From Streptococcus suis YS161 (GTDB taxonomy: Bacteria; Bacillota; Bacilli; Lactobacillales; Streptococcaceae), in assembly GCF_002760245.1 (NCBI RefSeq), contig NZ_ASCA01000065.1, positions 1 through 56,419 on the forward strand: DNA of 56,419 nt, in the 5' to 3' direction. This document shows positions 1-6,876 of this stretch, in pieces. The position numbers were made by a program, and so were the translations under genes. How positions within the stretch are numbered: position 1 is the stretch's first letter; each line of letters begins with the position of its first letter. The notes beneath the pieces are model-generated. The model ran no database searches. It worked only from the letters and a program-made list of their open reading frames with translations, and was not told the origin of the DNA.

Positions 1-106
1 CTTTATGTTAGTAAGAGCCCTGAGAGATGATCAGGTAGATAGGTTGGAAGTGGAAGTGTGGCGACACATGTAGCTGACCAATACTAATCGCTCGAGGACT
101 TATCCA
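1..106 (+). rRNA. 23S rRNA, 3' end (partial)
   Basis: The window opens inside the conserved 3' terminal domain of 23S rRNA. The segment ending in CTAATCGCTCGAGGACTTAT is the usual streptococcal 23S terminus. The 5' part lies outside the window. A spacer of about 190 bases without any tRNA separates it from 5S. The exact 3' end is estimated to within a few bases. Confidence 0.93.
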
Positions 107-298
107 AGAATAAGTAACGAAGGCGTTACAAATTCTGTATGAAAATAGGAAACTGACGCAGAGTCAATAGACTCTAGGAAGTTTATCTTTTTCACTAAGA
201 ATTTAGCCTGAGTACAATTACTCACGAGTCAATATTGACAAGCGAACGGTTTCTTGTTAGAATATAGATATTCAATTTTGAGTTGACAAGACTCAGTA

Positions 299-415
299 GT
301 TAAGTGACGATAGCCTAGGAGATACACCTGTACCCATGCCGAACACAGCAGTTAAGCCCTAGAACGCCTGAAGTAGTTGGGGGTTGCCCCCTGTTAGATA
401 CGGTAGTCGCTTAGC
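299..415 (+). rRNA. 5S rRNA
   Basis: A 116-117 base 5S rRNA. The terminal stem pairs AAGTGAC near the start with GTCGCTT near the end, and the conserved core CCGAACACAGCAGTTAAGC is present. It follows the 23S end directly and precedes a tRNA array, as in streptococcal rrn operons. End positions are good to one or two bases. Confidence 0.95.
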
Positions 416-420
416 AATTT

Positions 421-493
421 GGGAGTTTAGCTCAGCTGGGAGAGCATCTGCCTTACAAGCAGAGGGTCAGCGGTTCGATCCCGTTAACTCCCA
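421..493 (+). tRNA. tRNA-Val (TAC)
   Basis: A 73-base cloverleaf with acceptor GGGAGTT/AACTCCC and anticodon loop CTTACAA, so the anticodon is TAC. It lies six bases after 5S and is the first tRNA of the array, presumably co-transcribed with the rRNAs. Confidence 0.97.
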
Positions 494-495
494 TA

Positions 496-568
496 GGTCC
501 CGTAGTGTAGCGGTTATCACGTCGCCCTGTCACGGCGAAGATCGCGGGTTCGATTCCCGTCGGGACCG
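496..568 (+). tRNA. tRNA-Asp (GTC)
   Basis: A 73-base cloverleaf with acceptor GGTCCCG/CGGGACC and anticodon loop CTGTCAC, so the anticodon is GTC. Only two bases separate it from tRNA-Val. Confidence 0.97.
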
Positions 569-633
569 TTCAAATAGTCTGGGAGACTATTTGAAGTTGG
601 AGATAGAGCAAACGGAGTTTGCTTCATATTTTC

Positions 634-706
634 GACTCGTTAGCTCAGTTGGTAGAGCAATTGACTTTTAATCAATGGGTCGCTGGTTCGAGCCCAGCAC
701 GAGTCA
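634..706 (+). tRNA. tRNA-Lys (TTT)
   Basis: A 73-base cloverleaf with acceptor GACTCGT/ACGAGTC and anticodon loop CTTTTAA, so the anticodon is TTT. A 65-base spacer with no recognisable feature separates it from tRNA-Asp. Confidence 0.97.
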
Positions 707-709
707 TAT

Positions 710-791
710 GCGGGTTTGGCGGAATTGGCAGACGCACCAGATTTAGGATCTGGCGCTTTCGGGCGTGGGGGTTCAAGTCCCTTAACCCGCA
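710..791 (+). tRNA. tRNA-Leu (TAG)
   Basis: An 82-base class II tRNA with a long variable arm. The acceptor is GCGGGTT/AACCCGC and the anticodon loop TTTAGGA, so the anticodon is TAG. Confidence 0.96.
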
Positions 792-809
792 TAGGAGAAA
801 TATAATTTA

Positions 810-882
810 GCCGGCTTAGCTCAGTTGGTAGAGCATCTGATTTGTAATCAGAGGGTCGCGTGTTCAAGTCATGTAGCCGGCA
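810..882 (+). tRNA. tRNA-Thr (TGT)
   Basis: A 73-base cloverleaf with acceptor GCCGGCT/AGCCGGC and anticodon loop TTTGTAA, so the anticodon is TGT. Confidence 0.97.
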
Positions 883-894
883 TTAGGAAAGATT

Positions 895-966
895 GCGAAC
901 GTAGTTCAGTGGTAGAACACCACCTTGCCAAGGTGGGGGTCGCGGGTTCGAATCCCGTCGTTCGCT
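895..966 (+). tRNA. tRNA-Gly (GCC)
   Basis: A 72-base cloverleaf with acceptor GCGAACG/CGTTCGC and anticodon loop TTGCCAA, so the anticodon is GCC. Confidence 0.97.
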
Positions 967-973
967 TTGAGAG

Positions 974-1057
974 GCCGGGGTGGCGGAACTGGCAGACGCA
1001 CAGGACTTAAAATCCTGCGATGGCAACATCGTACCGGTTCGATTCCGGTCCTCGGCA
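974..1057 (+). tRNA. tRNA-Leu (TAA)
   Basis: An 84-base class II tRNA with a long variable arm and anticodon loop CTTAAAA, so the anticodon is TAA. It is the second leucine isoacceptor in this array. Confidence 0.96.
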
Positions 1058-1075
1058 TGAAGATTATAATAGTTA

Positions 1076-1149
1076 GCACCCTTAGCTCAACTGGATAGAG
1101 TACCTGACTACGAATCAGGCGGTTAGAGGTTCGACTCCTCTAGGGTGCA
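1076..1149 (+). tRNA. tRNA-Arg (ACG)
   Basis: A 74-base cloverleaf with acceptor GCACCCT/AGGGTGC and anticodon loop CTACGAA. The anticodon is ACG, whose A34 is presumably deaminated to inosine by TadA. Confidence 0.97.
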
Positions 1150-1196
1150 TCACTCGCTTAATGGAGACGTTAGGGGAGCTTTATTTTTAATAGTAT

Positions 1197-1270
1197 CGGG
1201 AAGTAGCTCAGCTTGGTAGAGTACTTGGTTTGGGACCAAGGTGTCGCAGGTTCGAATCCTGTCTTCCCGA
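1197..1270 (+). tRNA. tRNA-Pro (TGG)
   Basis: A 74-base cloverleaf with acceptor CGGGAAG/CTTCCCG and anticodon TGG in the loop TTTGGGA. It is the last tRNA of this array. A weak hairpin with a T-run follows, and then an ISL3 remnant. Confidence 0.97.
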
Positions 1271-1277
1271 TTATTGT

Positions 1278-1302
1278 AAGAGAGCAGCAATGTTCTTTTT
1301 TT
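1278..1302 (+). terminator. Possible terminator of the rrn-tRNA operon
   Basis: A short stem (AGAGC / GTTCT, extendable by A-T pairs) with a six-base loop is followed by seven T residues just after tRNA-Pro. The stem is weak and includes a G-U pair, so this is a plausible but unproven terminator. Confidence 0.45.
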
Positions 1303-1550
1303 GGCTCTTTGTCAACTGTAGTGGGTAGATGAAAAGCTAACACCTAGAGAGGACGAAATTCGTTCTCTCTTTTTTGTTTTTAGGAGATGAGCTGAAAAGA
1401 GCTCTCCTCAGCTTTTCACTGTTCAAAGCATCAAAATCCGTTTTTCTAGTTTTTATCTTCCTGAAACCAAAGGCATTTCTTTTAATGACTTTGATGAGAT
1501 TGTTAGTTGTTTCTGATTTGGCGTTGGAAATTGTGAGTTTTGTTGTTTTT
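1303..1550 (-). pseudogene. ISL3-family transposase remnant (C-terminal end)
   Basis: Read on the minus strand, this encodes SNAKSETTNNLIKVIKR, then NAFGFRKIKTRK, and ends near 1337 with ERTNFVLSRC and a stop. That is the C-terminal tail typical of ISL3-family transposases. The stretch between NAFGFR and ALNSEK is out of register with the usual family sequence, which suggests a small frameshift. The N-terminal ~80% is absent. The left IS end (GGCTCTTTGTCAACTGTAG) is at 1303. Only a remnant is left and it cannot be active. Confidence 0.75.
1346..1380 (+). terminator. Strong hairpin with T-run
   Basis: AGAGAGGACGA and TCGTTCTCTCT form an 11-bp stem with one G-U pair and an AAT loop, followed by six T residues. 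It lies inside the last codons of the ISL3 remnant. It could act as the effective end of rrn-tRNA transcription if the hairpin at 1278 leaks. Confidence 0.6.
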
Positions 1551-1551
1551 C

Positions 1552-1735
1552 ATACTCAATAAAAATCAAAAATAGCAAGTCTAATTTACTTATAACATGT
1601 GAAACCTTAATTTATGAGTTTGAGTTGAGGATTGTGGATTTCAAGTAGCTGTTTTCTTCTCAAAAAATAACAAAATCAAAACGCTCCATATCTACTTTGA
1701 GTGGTAGGTGGCTATTTTTGATTTTAAATGAGTAT
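1552..1735. repeat. 184-bp MITE-like element with BOX-like inverted ends
   Basis: The left end (1552-1576) and right end (1711-1735) are 25-base inverted repeats differing at only two positions. Both resemble the outer end of streptococcal BOX repeats, with an ACTCAAT core followed by AAAATCAAAA. The interior of about 134 bases shows no ORF. The element abuts the point where the ISL3 transposase remnant breaks off, so it probably inserted into or next to it. No clear target duplication is visible. Confidence 0.6.
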
Positions 1736-1774
1736 CAGTGTAGGTCGTAGGGGACTTTTTTCTACACTCAAAAA

Positions 1775-1798
1775 GGCTCTATATGACCATAGTGGGTT
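1775..1798 (+). repeat. Second ISL3-type end-like sequence
   Basis: GGCTCTATATGACCATAGTG here resembles the ISL3 end at 1303 (GGCTCTTTGTCAACTGTAG) and is in the same orientation. The pair therefore cannot be the two ends of one element. It may be the end of a separate, otherwise lost, ISL3 copy. The similarity is partial. Confidence 0.35.
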
Positions 1799-1823
1799 TA
1801 CCCGTCATAGTCTTATAGGCCTT

Positions 1824-3176
1824 TTATTTTTTGCTTAGTTTAACAACCGCCTCTGTCCGTGCTGTGTGGGGAAACATGTCGACAGATTGAATGTATTCTA
1901 CCTTGTAGGCTTTGCTTAGCTCAACAAGGTCCCTTGCAAGAGTGGAGACGTTGCAGGATACATAAACCATTTTAGCTGGTTTGTAATCCAAAATGGTTTT
2001 GAGGAGCTTTTCGTCGAGTCCAGTTCGTGGAGGATCAACTACCAAGGCATCGGCCCTGTAGCCTTCTTGGTACCACTTTGGAATGATTTCTTCTGCTTTA
2101 CCTGCCTCATAGTGGGTATTGGATAGTCCCATTCGCTTAGCGTTTGCTTTAGCATCCTCGATGGCTTCTGGAATAATGTCCATACCTCGAACAGATTTGA
2201 CCTTTTTAGCAAAGGCGAAGCCGATTGTGCCCACGCCACAGTAGGCATCAATCAAGTCTTCATCTCCTGAAATATCCAAAGCCTTGACGGCCTCGCCATA
2301 GAGAATTTCTGTTTGTTGGGGATTTAATTGGTAAAATGCCCGTGGAGATAGTGAGAATTCGTAATCTAAAACAGCTTCATCGATAGCTTGTTCTCCCCAT
2401 AAAATTTCTGTTTTTTCACCATAAATATCACTCGTTTTCTGCCTATTCCAGTTTAGAGCAATAGTGATTATACTTGGAAATTGACTGGTGAGTTCATCAA
2501 TTAATTTAATAAGATTAACCTGACAAGAGGTGACAAAGATCACTTGAACTTGACCTGTTTTTCGAGCCTTGCGGACCATAACCGTGCGGATTCCATGTTG
2601 CTTGCGCTCATTGTAAATAGGAATATGGTGCTTGGTGAGTAGTTTTGCGATTCCGTTGATAATCTCTTGTGTTTCGGCATCTTGGACGTAACAATTCGTA
2701 ATTCCAATCAAGCGATGGGAATTTTCTGCATAGAGACCGGCTTTGACTTGATCTTTGAAAGATCGAGTCTGGAACTGTAATTTGGCACGATAGTGGCTAG
2801 GCTTATCCATACCGATTGTTGGATAAATAGTGTAGTTTTCGTAGCCAGCTGGTTTGAACTTTTTTAGGGCCTGCTGCAAGAGATCTTGTTTGAAGTCTAA
2901 TTGTTTATCATAGCGGAGATGCATGATTTGACAACCACCACAGGCTTGATAGATGTCACAGGCAGGCTTGACTCGGAATTTTGATTCCTTGTTGATTTTT
3001 AACAATTTTGCTTCAACGAAATTTCGTTTGACTGAGGTAATTTGACAAAAAATTTCTTCCCCCTTAAGGGCACCAGGGACAAAGACTAGCGTTTTTTGAT
3101 AAAATCCGATGCCTTCTCCGTTGATGCCCATTCGTTTGATTTTTAAGGGGATTCGTTGGTTTACTTGTAGATTCAT
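1824..3176 (-). CDS. rlmCD: 23S rRNA (uracil-C5)-methyltransferase, RlmCD/RumA family
   Basis: A 450-residue SAM-dependent enzyme that makes 5-methyluridine in 23S rRNA. In streptococci one RlmCD enzyme is known to modify both U747 and U1939. The N-terminus (about 1-60) is a TRAM RNA-binding domain. Cysteines at 73, 79 and 82 (CGGC) and one near 160 form the Fe-S site. The methyltransferase part has DAYCGVGT for [11 protein letters not shown], and the catalytic cysteine in YVSCNV near the C-terminus. The length is normal. It is divergent from recX, and the two promoters share a spacer of under 40 bases. Paralogues exist in Firmicutes, so the exact target uridine is inferred. Confidence 0.92.
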   Translation of the reverse strand: MNLQVNQRIPLKIKRMGINGEGIGFYQKTLVFVPGALKGEEIFCQITSVKRNFVEAKLLKINKESKFRVKPACDIYQACGGCQIMHLRYDKQLDFKQDLLQQALKKFKPAGYENYTIYPTIGMDKPSHYRAKLQFQTRSFKDQVKAGLYAENSHRLIGITNCYVQDAETQEIINGIAKLLTKHHIPIYNERKQHGIRTVMVRKARKTGQVQVIFVTSCQVNLIKLIDELTSQFPSIITIALNWNRQKTSDIYGEKTEILWGEQAIDEAVLDYEFSLSPRAFYQLNPQQTEILYGEAVKALDISGDEDLIDAYCGVGTIGFAFAKKVKSVRGMDIIPEAIEDAKANAKRMGLSNTHYEAGKAEEIIPKWYQEGYRADALVVDPPRTGLDEKLLKTILDYKPAKMVYVSCNVSTLARDLVELSKAYKVEYIQSVDMFPHTARTEAVVKLSKK

Positions 3177-3177
3177 A

Positions 3178-3207
3178 TTATTATTTTACCGAAAAATCCT
3201 GTATAAT
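3178..3207 (+). promoter_or_regulatory. recX promoter, possibly giving a leaderless mRNA
   Basis: A perfect TATAAT (3202-3207) lies 18 bases after a TTATTA-like -35 (3178-3183). With a normal spacing, transcription would begin at or within a base or two of the recX ATG at 3214. No good Shine-Dalgarno sequence precedes that ATG. Confidence 0.5.
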
Positions 3208-3213
3208 GAAAGA

Positions 3214-3990
3214 ATGAGAATTACAAAAATTGAAAAGAAGAAACATCTTTATTTACTTGAAGTGGATGGTCAGGATAGTTTGTATATTACGGAAGACACA
3301 ATTGTTCGCTTCATGCTTAGTAAGGGAAAGGAAATCACGGAGCAGGAGTTTCGTGAGCTTCGCGATTTTGCTCAGTTTTCTTATGGGAAAAATCTAGCAC
3401 TTTATTACCTTTCCTTCAAGCAACGTACCCAAAAAGAAGTTAGTGATTATCTAAAAAAATATGAAATTGAAGAAAACAATATTGTCAAGATTGTGACGGT
3501 ATTAGAAGAGGAAAAATGGCTGGACGATGGGAATTATGTTGATAGCTATGTTCGTCAGAATGCTCTAAATGGAGATAAGGGACCAGCTATGATTCGTCAA
3601 AAATTGATGATGAAGGGAATTTCGAAATCAATAATTGAAGATGGACTGGCTGGGATTGATTTTTCAGACCTGGCAATAAGGGTTGTAGAAAAATTATGTC
3701 GAAAGTACCAAGCTAAATTGCCCCTTCGAGCCTTACAGGATAAGCTGGTTCAGGGCTTGATAACAAAGGGATTTTCCTATGAGCTTGCCAAACAAAGCCT
3801 GGGTCAGTTGGAACTTGTGGCTGATGAGGAAAATGAAGATGCCTTAATTGCCAAGGAACTGGATAAGCAGTATAGAAAATATAGTCGTAAATATGAAGGC
3901 TACGAATTGAAGCAAAGGTTGATACAGGCTTTGGCACGAAAGGGTTATGACTTTGATCGGATTCAGGCTGTCCTTCGTGATTATCTGTGA
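3214..3990 (+). CDS. recX: Recombination regulator RecX
   Basis: A 258-residue protein. RecX binds RecA filaments and modulates recombination and the SOS response. The sequence is all-helical with repeated three-helix modules: the [19 protein letters not shown] motif typical of RecX near residue 65, then [17 protein letters not shown] and [15 protein letters not shown]. The length matches streptococcal RecX. The reading frame is open further upstream, but the ATG at 3214 is chosen because [10 protein letters not shown] is the usual N-terminus and the upstream extension overlaps the divergent gene. The only nearby promoter places the transcript start near this ATG. Confidence 0.93.
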   Translation: MRITKIEKKKHLYLLEVDGQDSLYITEDTIVRFMLSKGKEITEQEFRELRDFAQFSYGKNLALYYLSFKQRTQKEVSDYLKKYEIEENNIVKIVTVLEEEKWLDDGNYVDSYVRQNALNGDKGPAMIRQKLMMKGISKSIIEDGLAGIDFSDLAIRVVEKLCRKYQAKLPLRALQDKLVQGLITKGFSYELAKQSLGQLELVADEENEDALIAKELDKQYRKYSRKYEGYELKQRLIQALARKGYDFDRIQAVLRDYL

Positions 3991-4065
3991 AAAAATTTAG
4001 CCTAGGTTAGAAAAATATGATATAATAGTCAAGATAAATTGTAATTGTAGAAAGTTGGTAACAAA

Positions 4066-4599
4066 GTGAAATTACCAAAGGAAGGCGACTTTATTACAAT
4101 TCAAAGTTATAAGCATGACGGTGAAATTCATCGCACTTGGCGTGACACCATGGTATTAAAAACAACGGAAAATGCTATTATTGGAGTCAATAATCATACC
4201 TTAGTGACTGAAAATGATGGTAGGCGTTGGGTAACAAGAGAACCTGCAATCGTTTATTTTCATAAAAAATACTGGTTCAATATCATAGCAATGATTCGTG
4301 AAAACGGAGTTTCCTATTATTGTAACCTTGCTAGTCCATATGTTCTCGACAATGAGGCACTCAAATACATTGATTATGACCTAGATGTTAAGGTCTTTGC
4401 TGATGGTGAAAAGAGATTGCTGGATGTGGATGAATATAAGCGTCATCGTAAGGCGATGAAGTATTCGGATGATATTGATTTTATTTTGAAGGAAAATGTC
4501 AAGATACTGGTTGATTGGATTAATAACCAGCGCGGACCATTCTCTCCAGCCTACGTTAATATCTGGTACAAACGCTATTTAGAACTGAGAAGTAGATAA
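4066..4599 (+). CDS. DUF402 nucleoside tri-/diphosphate phosphatase (Ntdp)
   Basis: A 177-residue DUF402-family protein. Characterised relatives hydrolyse nucleoside tri- and diphosphates and need a divalent metal. The N-terminal half is a beta-barrel that includes [20 protein letters not shown]. The conserved core carries [20 protein letters not shown] and the acidic metal-binding segment [20 protein letters not shown]. The end is [19 protein letters not shown]. The start is GTG: the next in-frame ATG would remove conserved residues, and MKLPKEGDF is the family's usual beginning. It has its own TATAAT (4020-4025) and ends at a terminator. The physiological substrate is not known from sequence. 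Confidence 0.9.
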   Translation: MKLPKEGDFITIQSYKHDGEIHRTWRDTMVLKTTENAIIGVNNHTLVTENDGRRWVTREPAIVYFHKKYWFNIIAMIRENGVSYYCNLASPYVLDNEALKYIDYDLDVKVFADGEKRLLDVDEYKRHRKAMKYSDDIDFILKENVKILVDWINNQRGPFSPAYVNIWYKRYLELRSR

Positions 4600-4611
4600 A
4601 GTTAGAAAAGA

Positions 4612-4636
4612 AAATCCTGTTTTACAGGCTTTTTTC
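4612..4636 (+). terminator. Terminator after the DUF402 gene
   Basis: The stem CCTGT/ACAGG has a TTT loop, is extended by flanking A-T pairs and is followed by a run of T residues. It lies 13 bases after the stop codon. Confidence 0.75.
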
Positions 4637-4656
4637 TTATTGTAAAGGAGGGGCTT

Positions 4657-4974
4657 ATGGCCTTTGAACAAACAAATGGGCGCTATGCAAGTTTTGGAGT
4701 TGTGACCTCGCTTCCTGGGGAAGTGATTGATAGTTTCTGGTATGTTATTGATCACTACTTAAAAGGGGTTATTCCTTTGAAAAATGTAATCCGTTTTTCT
4801 ATCAAAAATCGTCGTGGTAAGATTACGCTGGTCTTTTCGCAGGAAGGTTATAAAAATGTACTGGCTGTAGATCTAAGTAGTCGTTTTGATCCTTTTTATC
4901 CCTCAACAATCTTGGTAATGGACAAGCAGGGAAAAGAGACCATTACTTTGCCAGATGAGGTGACCTTGCTTTAG
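4657..4974 (+). CDS. DUF960 family protein
   Basis: A 105-residue protein of the DUF960 family found in streptococci and lactobacilli. Its function is unknown. It begins MAFEQTNGRYASFGVVTSLP and has an alternating beta pattern (VIRFSIKNRRGKITLVFSQ). There is no signal peptide or membrane segment, so it is probably cytosolic. A strong ribosome site (AAAGGAGG) sits 6-7 bases before the ATG. It lies between two terminator or promoter regions and is probably transcribed alone. Confidence 0.8.
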   Translation: MAFEQTNGRYASFGVVTSLPGEVIDSFWYVIDHYLKGVIPLKNVIRFSIKNRRGKITLVFSQEGYKNVLAVDLSSRFDPFYPSTILVMDKQGKETITLPDEVTLL

Positions 4975-5073
4975 CTTGAAGAGTTGGTATTTCATCACCT
5001 TAGATATTGTTAATATATGAAATTTGGTGTAAAATAGATTTGTAAGCTTATGTGGGTTAGAAAGGAGGAGTCT

Positions 5074-5805
5074 ATGGTTAGTCAAACTGTTGAAAAACCT
5101 CTCTATTTGCAGTTGGTTGATAAATTGGAAGTTGCAATTCGTGAGAGGATGGCTCCGAATGACAAGTTATTTTCAGAGCGTGAGTTGACACAGGTTTATG
5201 GTGTCAGTCGTATTACAGTTCGTTTGGCTTTGCAAGAATTGGAAAAACGTGGCTTAGTCTATAAGAAGCATGGTAAGGGAACCTATGTATCTGAGATTTC
5301 AGATACTGCAGTTGATTTGTCTCAGGCCTATAGTTTTACTGAGCAAATGAAAAAAATTGGGAAAGTACCGAGGACATCTATTTTATCCTTTAAATTGGTT
5401 AAGGCGTCAGACTATATTGTGCAGCATTTACAACTTAGTCAGGGTGAGGAAGTGTTTGAAGTTGAACGTTTGAGACTTGCAGATGAGGTTCCGATGATGT
5501 TGGAAAGGACATATGTTCCTGCCTCGCTATTTCCTGCCTTAACAGCCATCAGGATGAGGGAAAAACCACTCTATGAAATCTTTCTTGAGGATTATGGTCA
5601 GACAATTCGACTAGCAGAAGAAGAGTTCTATGCAAGTATTGCTTTGGATAATGAAGCTAAGATACTCGGAATTCCAAGCAATAGTCCAGTGCTTCATTTG
5701 GTAAGAAAAACGTATAATGATAAAAATAGAATTATCGAGTTTACGTTTAGTATTGCTAGAGCAGACCAGTTTCGTTACAAGATTAGCCATCAACGGGGAT
5801 ATTAG
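5074..5805 (+). CDS. GntR-family (HutC type) transcriptional regulator
   Basis: A 243-residue regulator with an N-terminal winged helix (about 8-75) containing LFSERELTQVYGVSRITVRL and the wing KKHGKGTYVS, then a C-terminal UTRA ligand-binding domain (about 95-240). HutC-type regulators usually sense sugar phosphates, often GlcNAc-6-P or similar, or amino-acid derivatives. No metabolic gene is adjacent to identify the ligand; NagR-like function is one possibility. The ATG at 5074 is chosen over an upstream frame-open start because AAAGGAGG lies at 5061-5068. A BOX-like repeat follows it. Confidence 0.85.
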   Translation: MVSQTVEKPLYLQLVDKLEVAIRERMAPNDKLFSERELTQVYGVSRITVRLALQELEKRGLVYKKHGKGTYVSEISDTAVDLSQAYSFTEQMKKIGKVPRTSILSFKLVKASDYIVQHLQLSQGEEVFEVERLRLADEVPMMLERTYVPASLFPALTAIRMREKPLYEIFLEDYGQTIRLAEEEFYASIALDNEAKILGIPSNSPVLHLVRKTYNDKNRIIEFTFSIARADQFRYKISHQRGY

Positions 5806-5808
5806 AAT

Positions 5809-5900
5809 TAATACTCTTCGAAAATCAAAATTATTCGTTGTCAAGAGCCTTGATGAAATCCAGTTCTATCTTCGGTTTCGTTTCCTAGGCTACTGTTGAT
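5809..5900. repeat. BOX-like intergenic repeat, copy 1
   Basis: A 92-base sequence matched by a second copy at 49817-49908 with four differences. It starts like the boxC end of streptococcal BOX elements (ACTCTTCGAAAATC) and ends like a truncated boxA end (CTAGGCTACTGTTGAT). Internal inverted repeats such as TCAAG/CTTGA indicate it folds when transcribed. The outer TTTTCATTGAGTA-type end is missing. Confidence 0.75.
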
Positions 5901-5913
5901 TGTTATTGGGTAT

Positions 5914-5946
5914 GAAAAAAACGCGGACGTTAGTCTGCGTTTTTTT
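5914..5946. terminator. Bidirectional terminator between two convergent GntR genes
   Basis: ACGCGGAC and GTCTGCGT form an 8-bp stem with a GTTA loop, flanked by seven A residues on one side and seven T residues on the other. It can therefore serve the + strand regulator and the minus-strand bgaR, whose stop codon it touches. Confidence 0.85.
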
Positions 5947-6655
5947 AGCGATGATTGGCTGTAATTTCAAATTTGTAATACTTCCAGTGTTTGTAAGTTT
6001 CAGTATATTCCATCACTTCACCGCTAGTACTGTTAGTAGTTGTTTTGTTTTGTAGTACAGCTGGTTCAGTCGCTTTTAATTTCAAATGGCTGGCAACCTC
6101 TTTTGGACATGGGCTGACAATTTCATTCGTTTCTACAAATGGTTCCTCGGACATGTGGATATTGTAGTCCAGTTTGAAGCGTTGATAGATTGATTGATAG
6201 TGCTCGAGTGGAGCATCGGGATTCTGGATATATCGTTGAGGGATATATGAATTGTGGAAGATGTATGGAGTGTCTTCTGCTGCGCGGACGCGTACAATTT
6301 TATAGTAAAACTCATTCTTGTCAAGATTTAGTTTTTCAAGGATATCGGGTTTATTGCCTTTTTCGCACGAGAGAACAGTAACCTTATCCTTATCCATCGG
6401 AAAAATCTCAATATCAGAAAATTCTACAAGCCGTCCTTTGCGTGAACGGGATACAAAGGTCCCTTTACCTTGTTGCCGAACGAGGTAGCCGTCTTTAACT
6501 AGTTCGTTTACTGCACGAATAACGGTGATAGAGCTAACGTTAAATAGTTTTGTTAATTCAGATTCTGTGTAAAATTTGTCGCCATTTTCAAATTTACCAG
6601 AAATGATTTGCTGACGTAAGTCATTTTGTACAAGCTGGTACTTAGGTACTTTCAT
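5945..6655 (-). CDS. bgaR: GntR-family regulator BgaR of the beta-galactosidase locus
   Basis: A 236-residue HutC/UTRA-type GntR regulator. The winged helix (about 5-70) includes FYTESELTKLFNVSSITVIR and RQQGKGTFVS; the UTRA domain follows to the end. It is divergent from bgaC, as BgaR of Streptococcus pneumoniae is from its bgaC-PTS operon, where it represses that operon. The name rests on this shared layout and the overall sequence pattern. Its promoter (TTGATT at 6705-6710, 17 bases, TATAAT at 6682-6687) overlaps an imperfect inverted repeat that could be its own operator. Confidence 0.85.
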   Translation of the reverse strand: MKVPKYQLVQNDLRQQIISGKFENGDKFYTESELTKLFNVSSITVIRAVNELVKDGYLVRQQGKGTFVSRSRKGRLVEFSDIEIFPMDKDKVTVLSCEKGNKPDILEKLNLDKNEFYYKIVRVRAAEDTPYIFHNSYIPQRYIQNPDAPLEHYQSIYQRFKLDYNIHMSEEPFVETNEIVSPCPKEVASHLKLKATEPAVLQNKTTTNSTSGEVMEYTETYKHWKYYKFEITANHR

Positions 6656-6699
6656 ACTTATTTCCTTCCTTTCCGTAACTCATTATACTAAATTAATTG

Positions 6700-6730
6700 A
6701 TGGAAATCAAAAAAAATAGCTGAAATCCAT
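6700..6730. promoter_or_regulatory. Candidate GntR operator in the bgaR-bgaC spacer
   Basis: ATGGAAATC (6700-6708) and GAAATCCAT (6722-6730) form an imperfect inverted repeat. It overlaps the -35 box of bgaR (6705-6710, minus strand). A related TGTAATCC lies 10 bases further on. The position suits autoregulation by BgaR, but no binding has been shown. Confidence 0.35.
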
Positions 6731-6810
6731 AAAAAAATAGATGTAATCCCTTTCTGACTGATGAAATAGATGTGTTTGCAAAAAAAAAGTAAAAATTTTT
6801 TAAAAAGTAC

Positions 6811-6839
6811 TGGACATAACCACAAATAAGTGTTAGTAT
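6811..6839 (+). promoter_or_regulatory. bgaC operon promoter
   Basis: TGGACA (6811-6816), 17 bases, then TAGTAT (6834-6839), about 38 bases before the bgaC start codon. It fits a sigma-A promoter. A CcpA-type site lies just downstream. Confidence 0.5.
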
Positions 6840-6849
6840 ATTAATAGAA

Positions 6850-6864
6850 AGGTAAGCGGTTGCA
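6850..6864 (+). promoter_or_regulatory. Candidate CcpA site (cre) before bgaC
   Basis: AGGTAAGCGGTTGCA matches the cre consensus WTGNAARCGNWWNCA at every constrained position but one (G instead of T at position 2). It lies between the putative promoter and the ribosome site, where bound CcpA would block transcription. Glucose repression of a beta-galactosidase operon would be expected. Confidence 0.55.
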
Positions 6865-6876
6865 TCGGAGGAAGAA

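Noticed and set aside
384-1010. Several short open frames on both strands across the tRNA array
   Set aside because: They are translations of tRNA genes and have no ribosome sites; the structural RNAs explain the sequence.
1374-1562. A 62-residue hydrophobic open frame on the + strand
   Set aside because: It is the antisense reading of the ISL3 transposase remnant.
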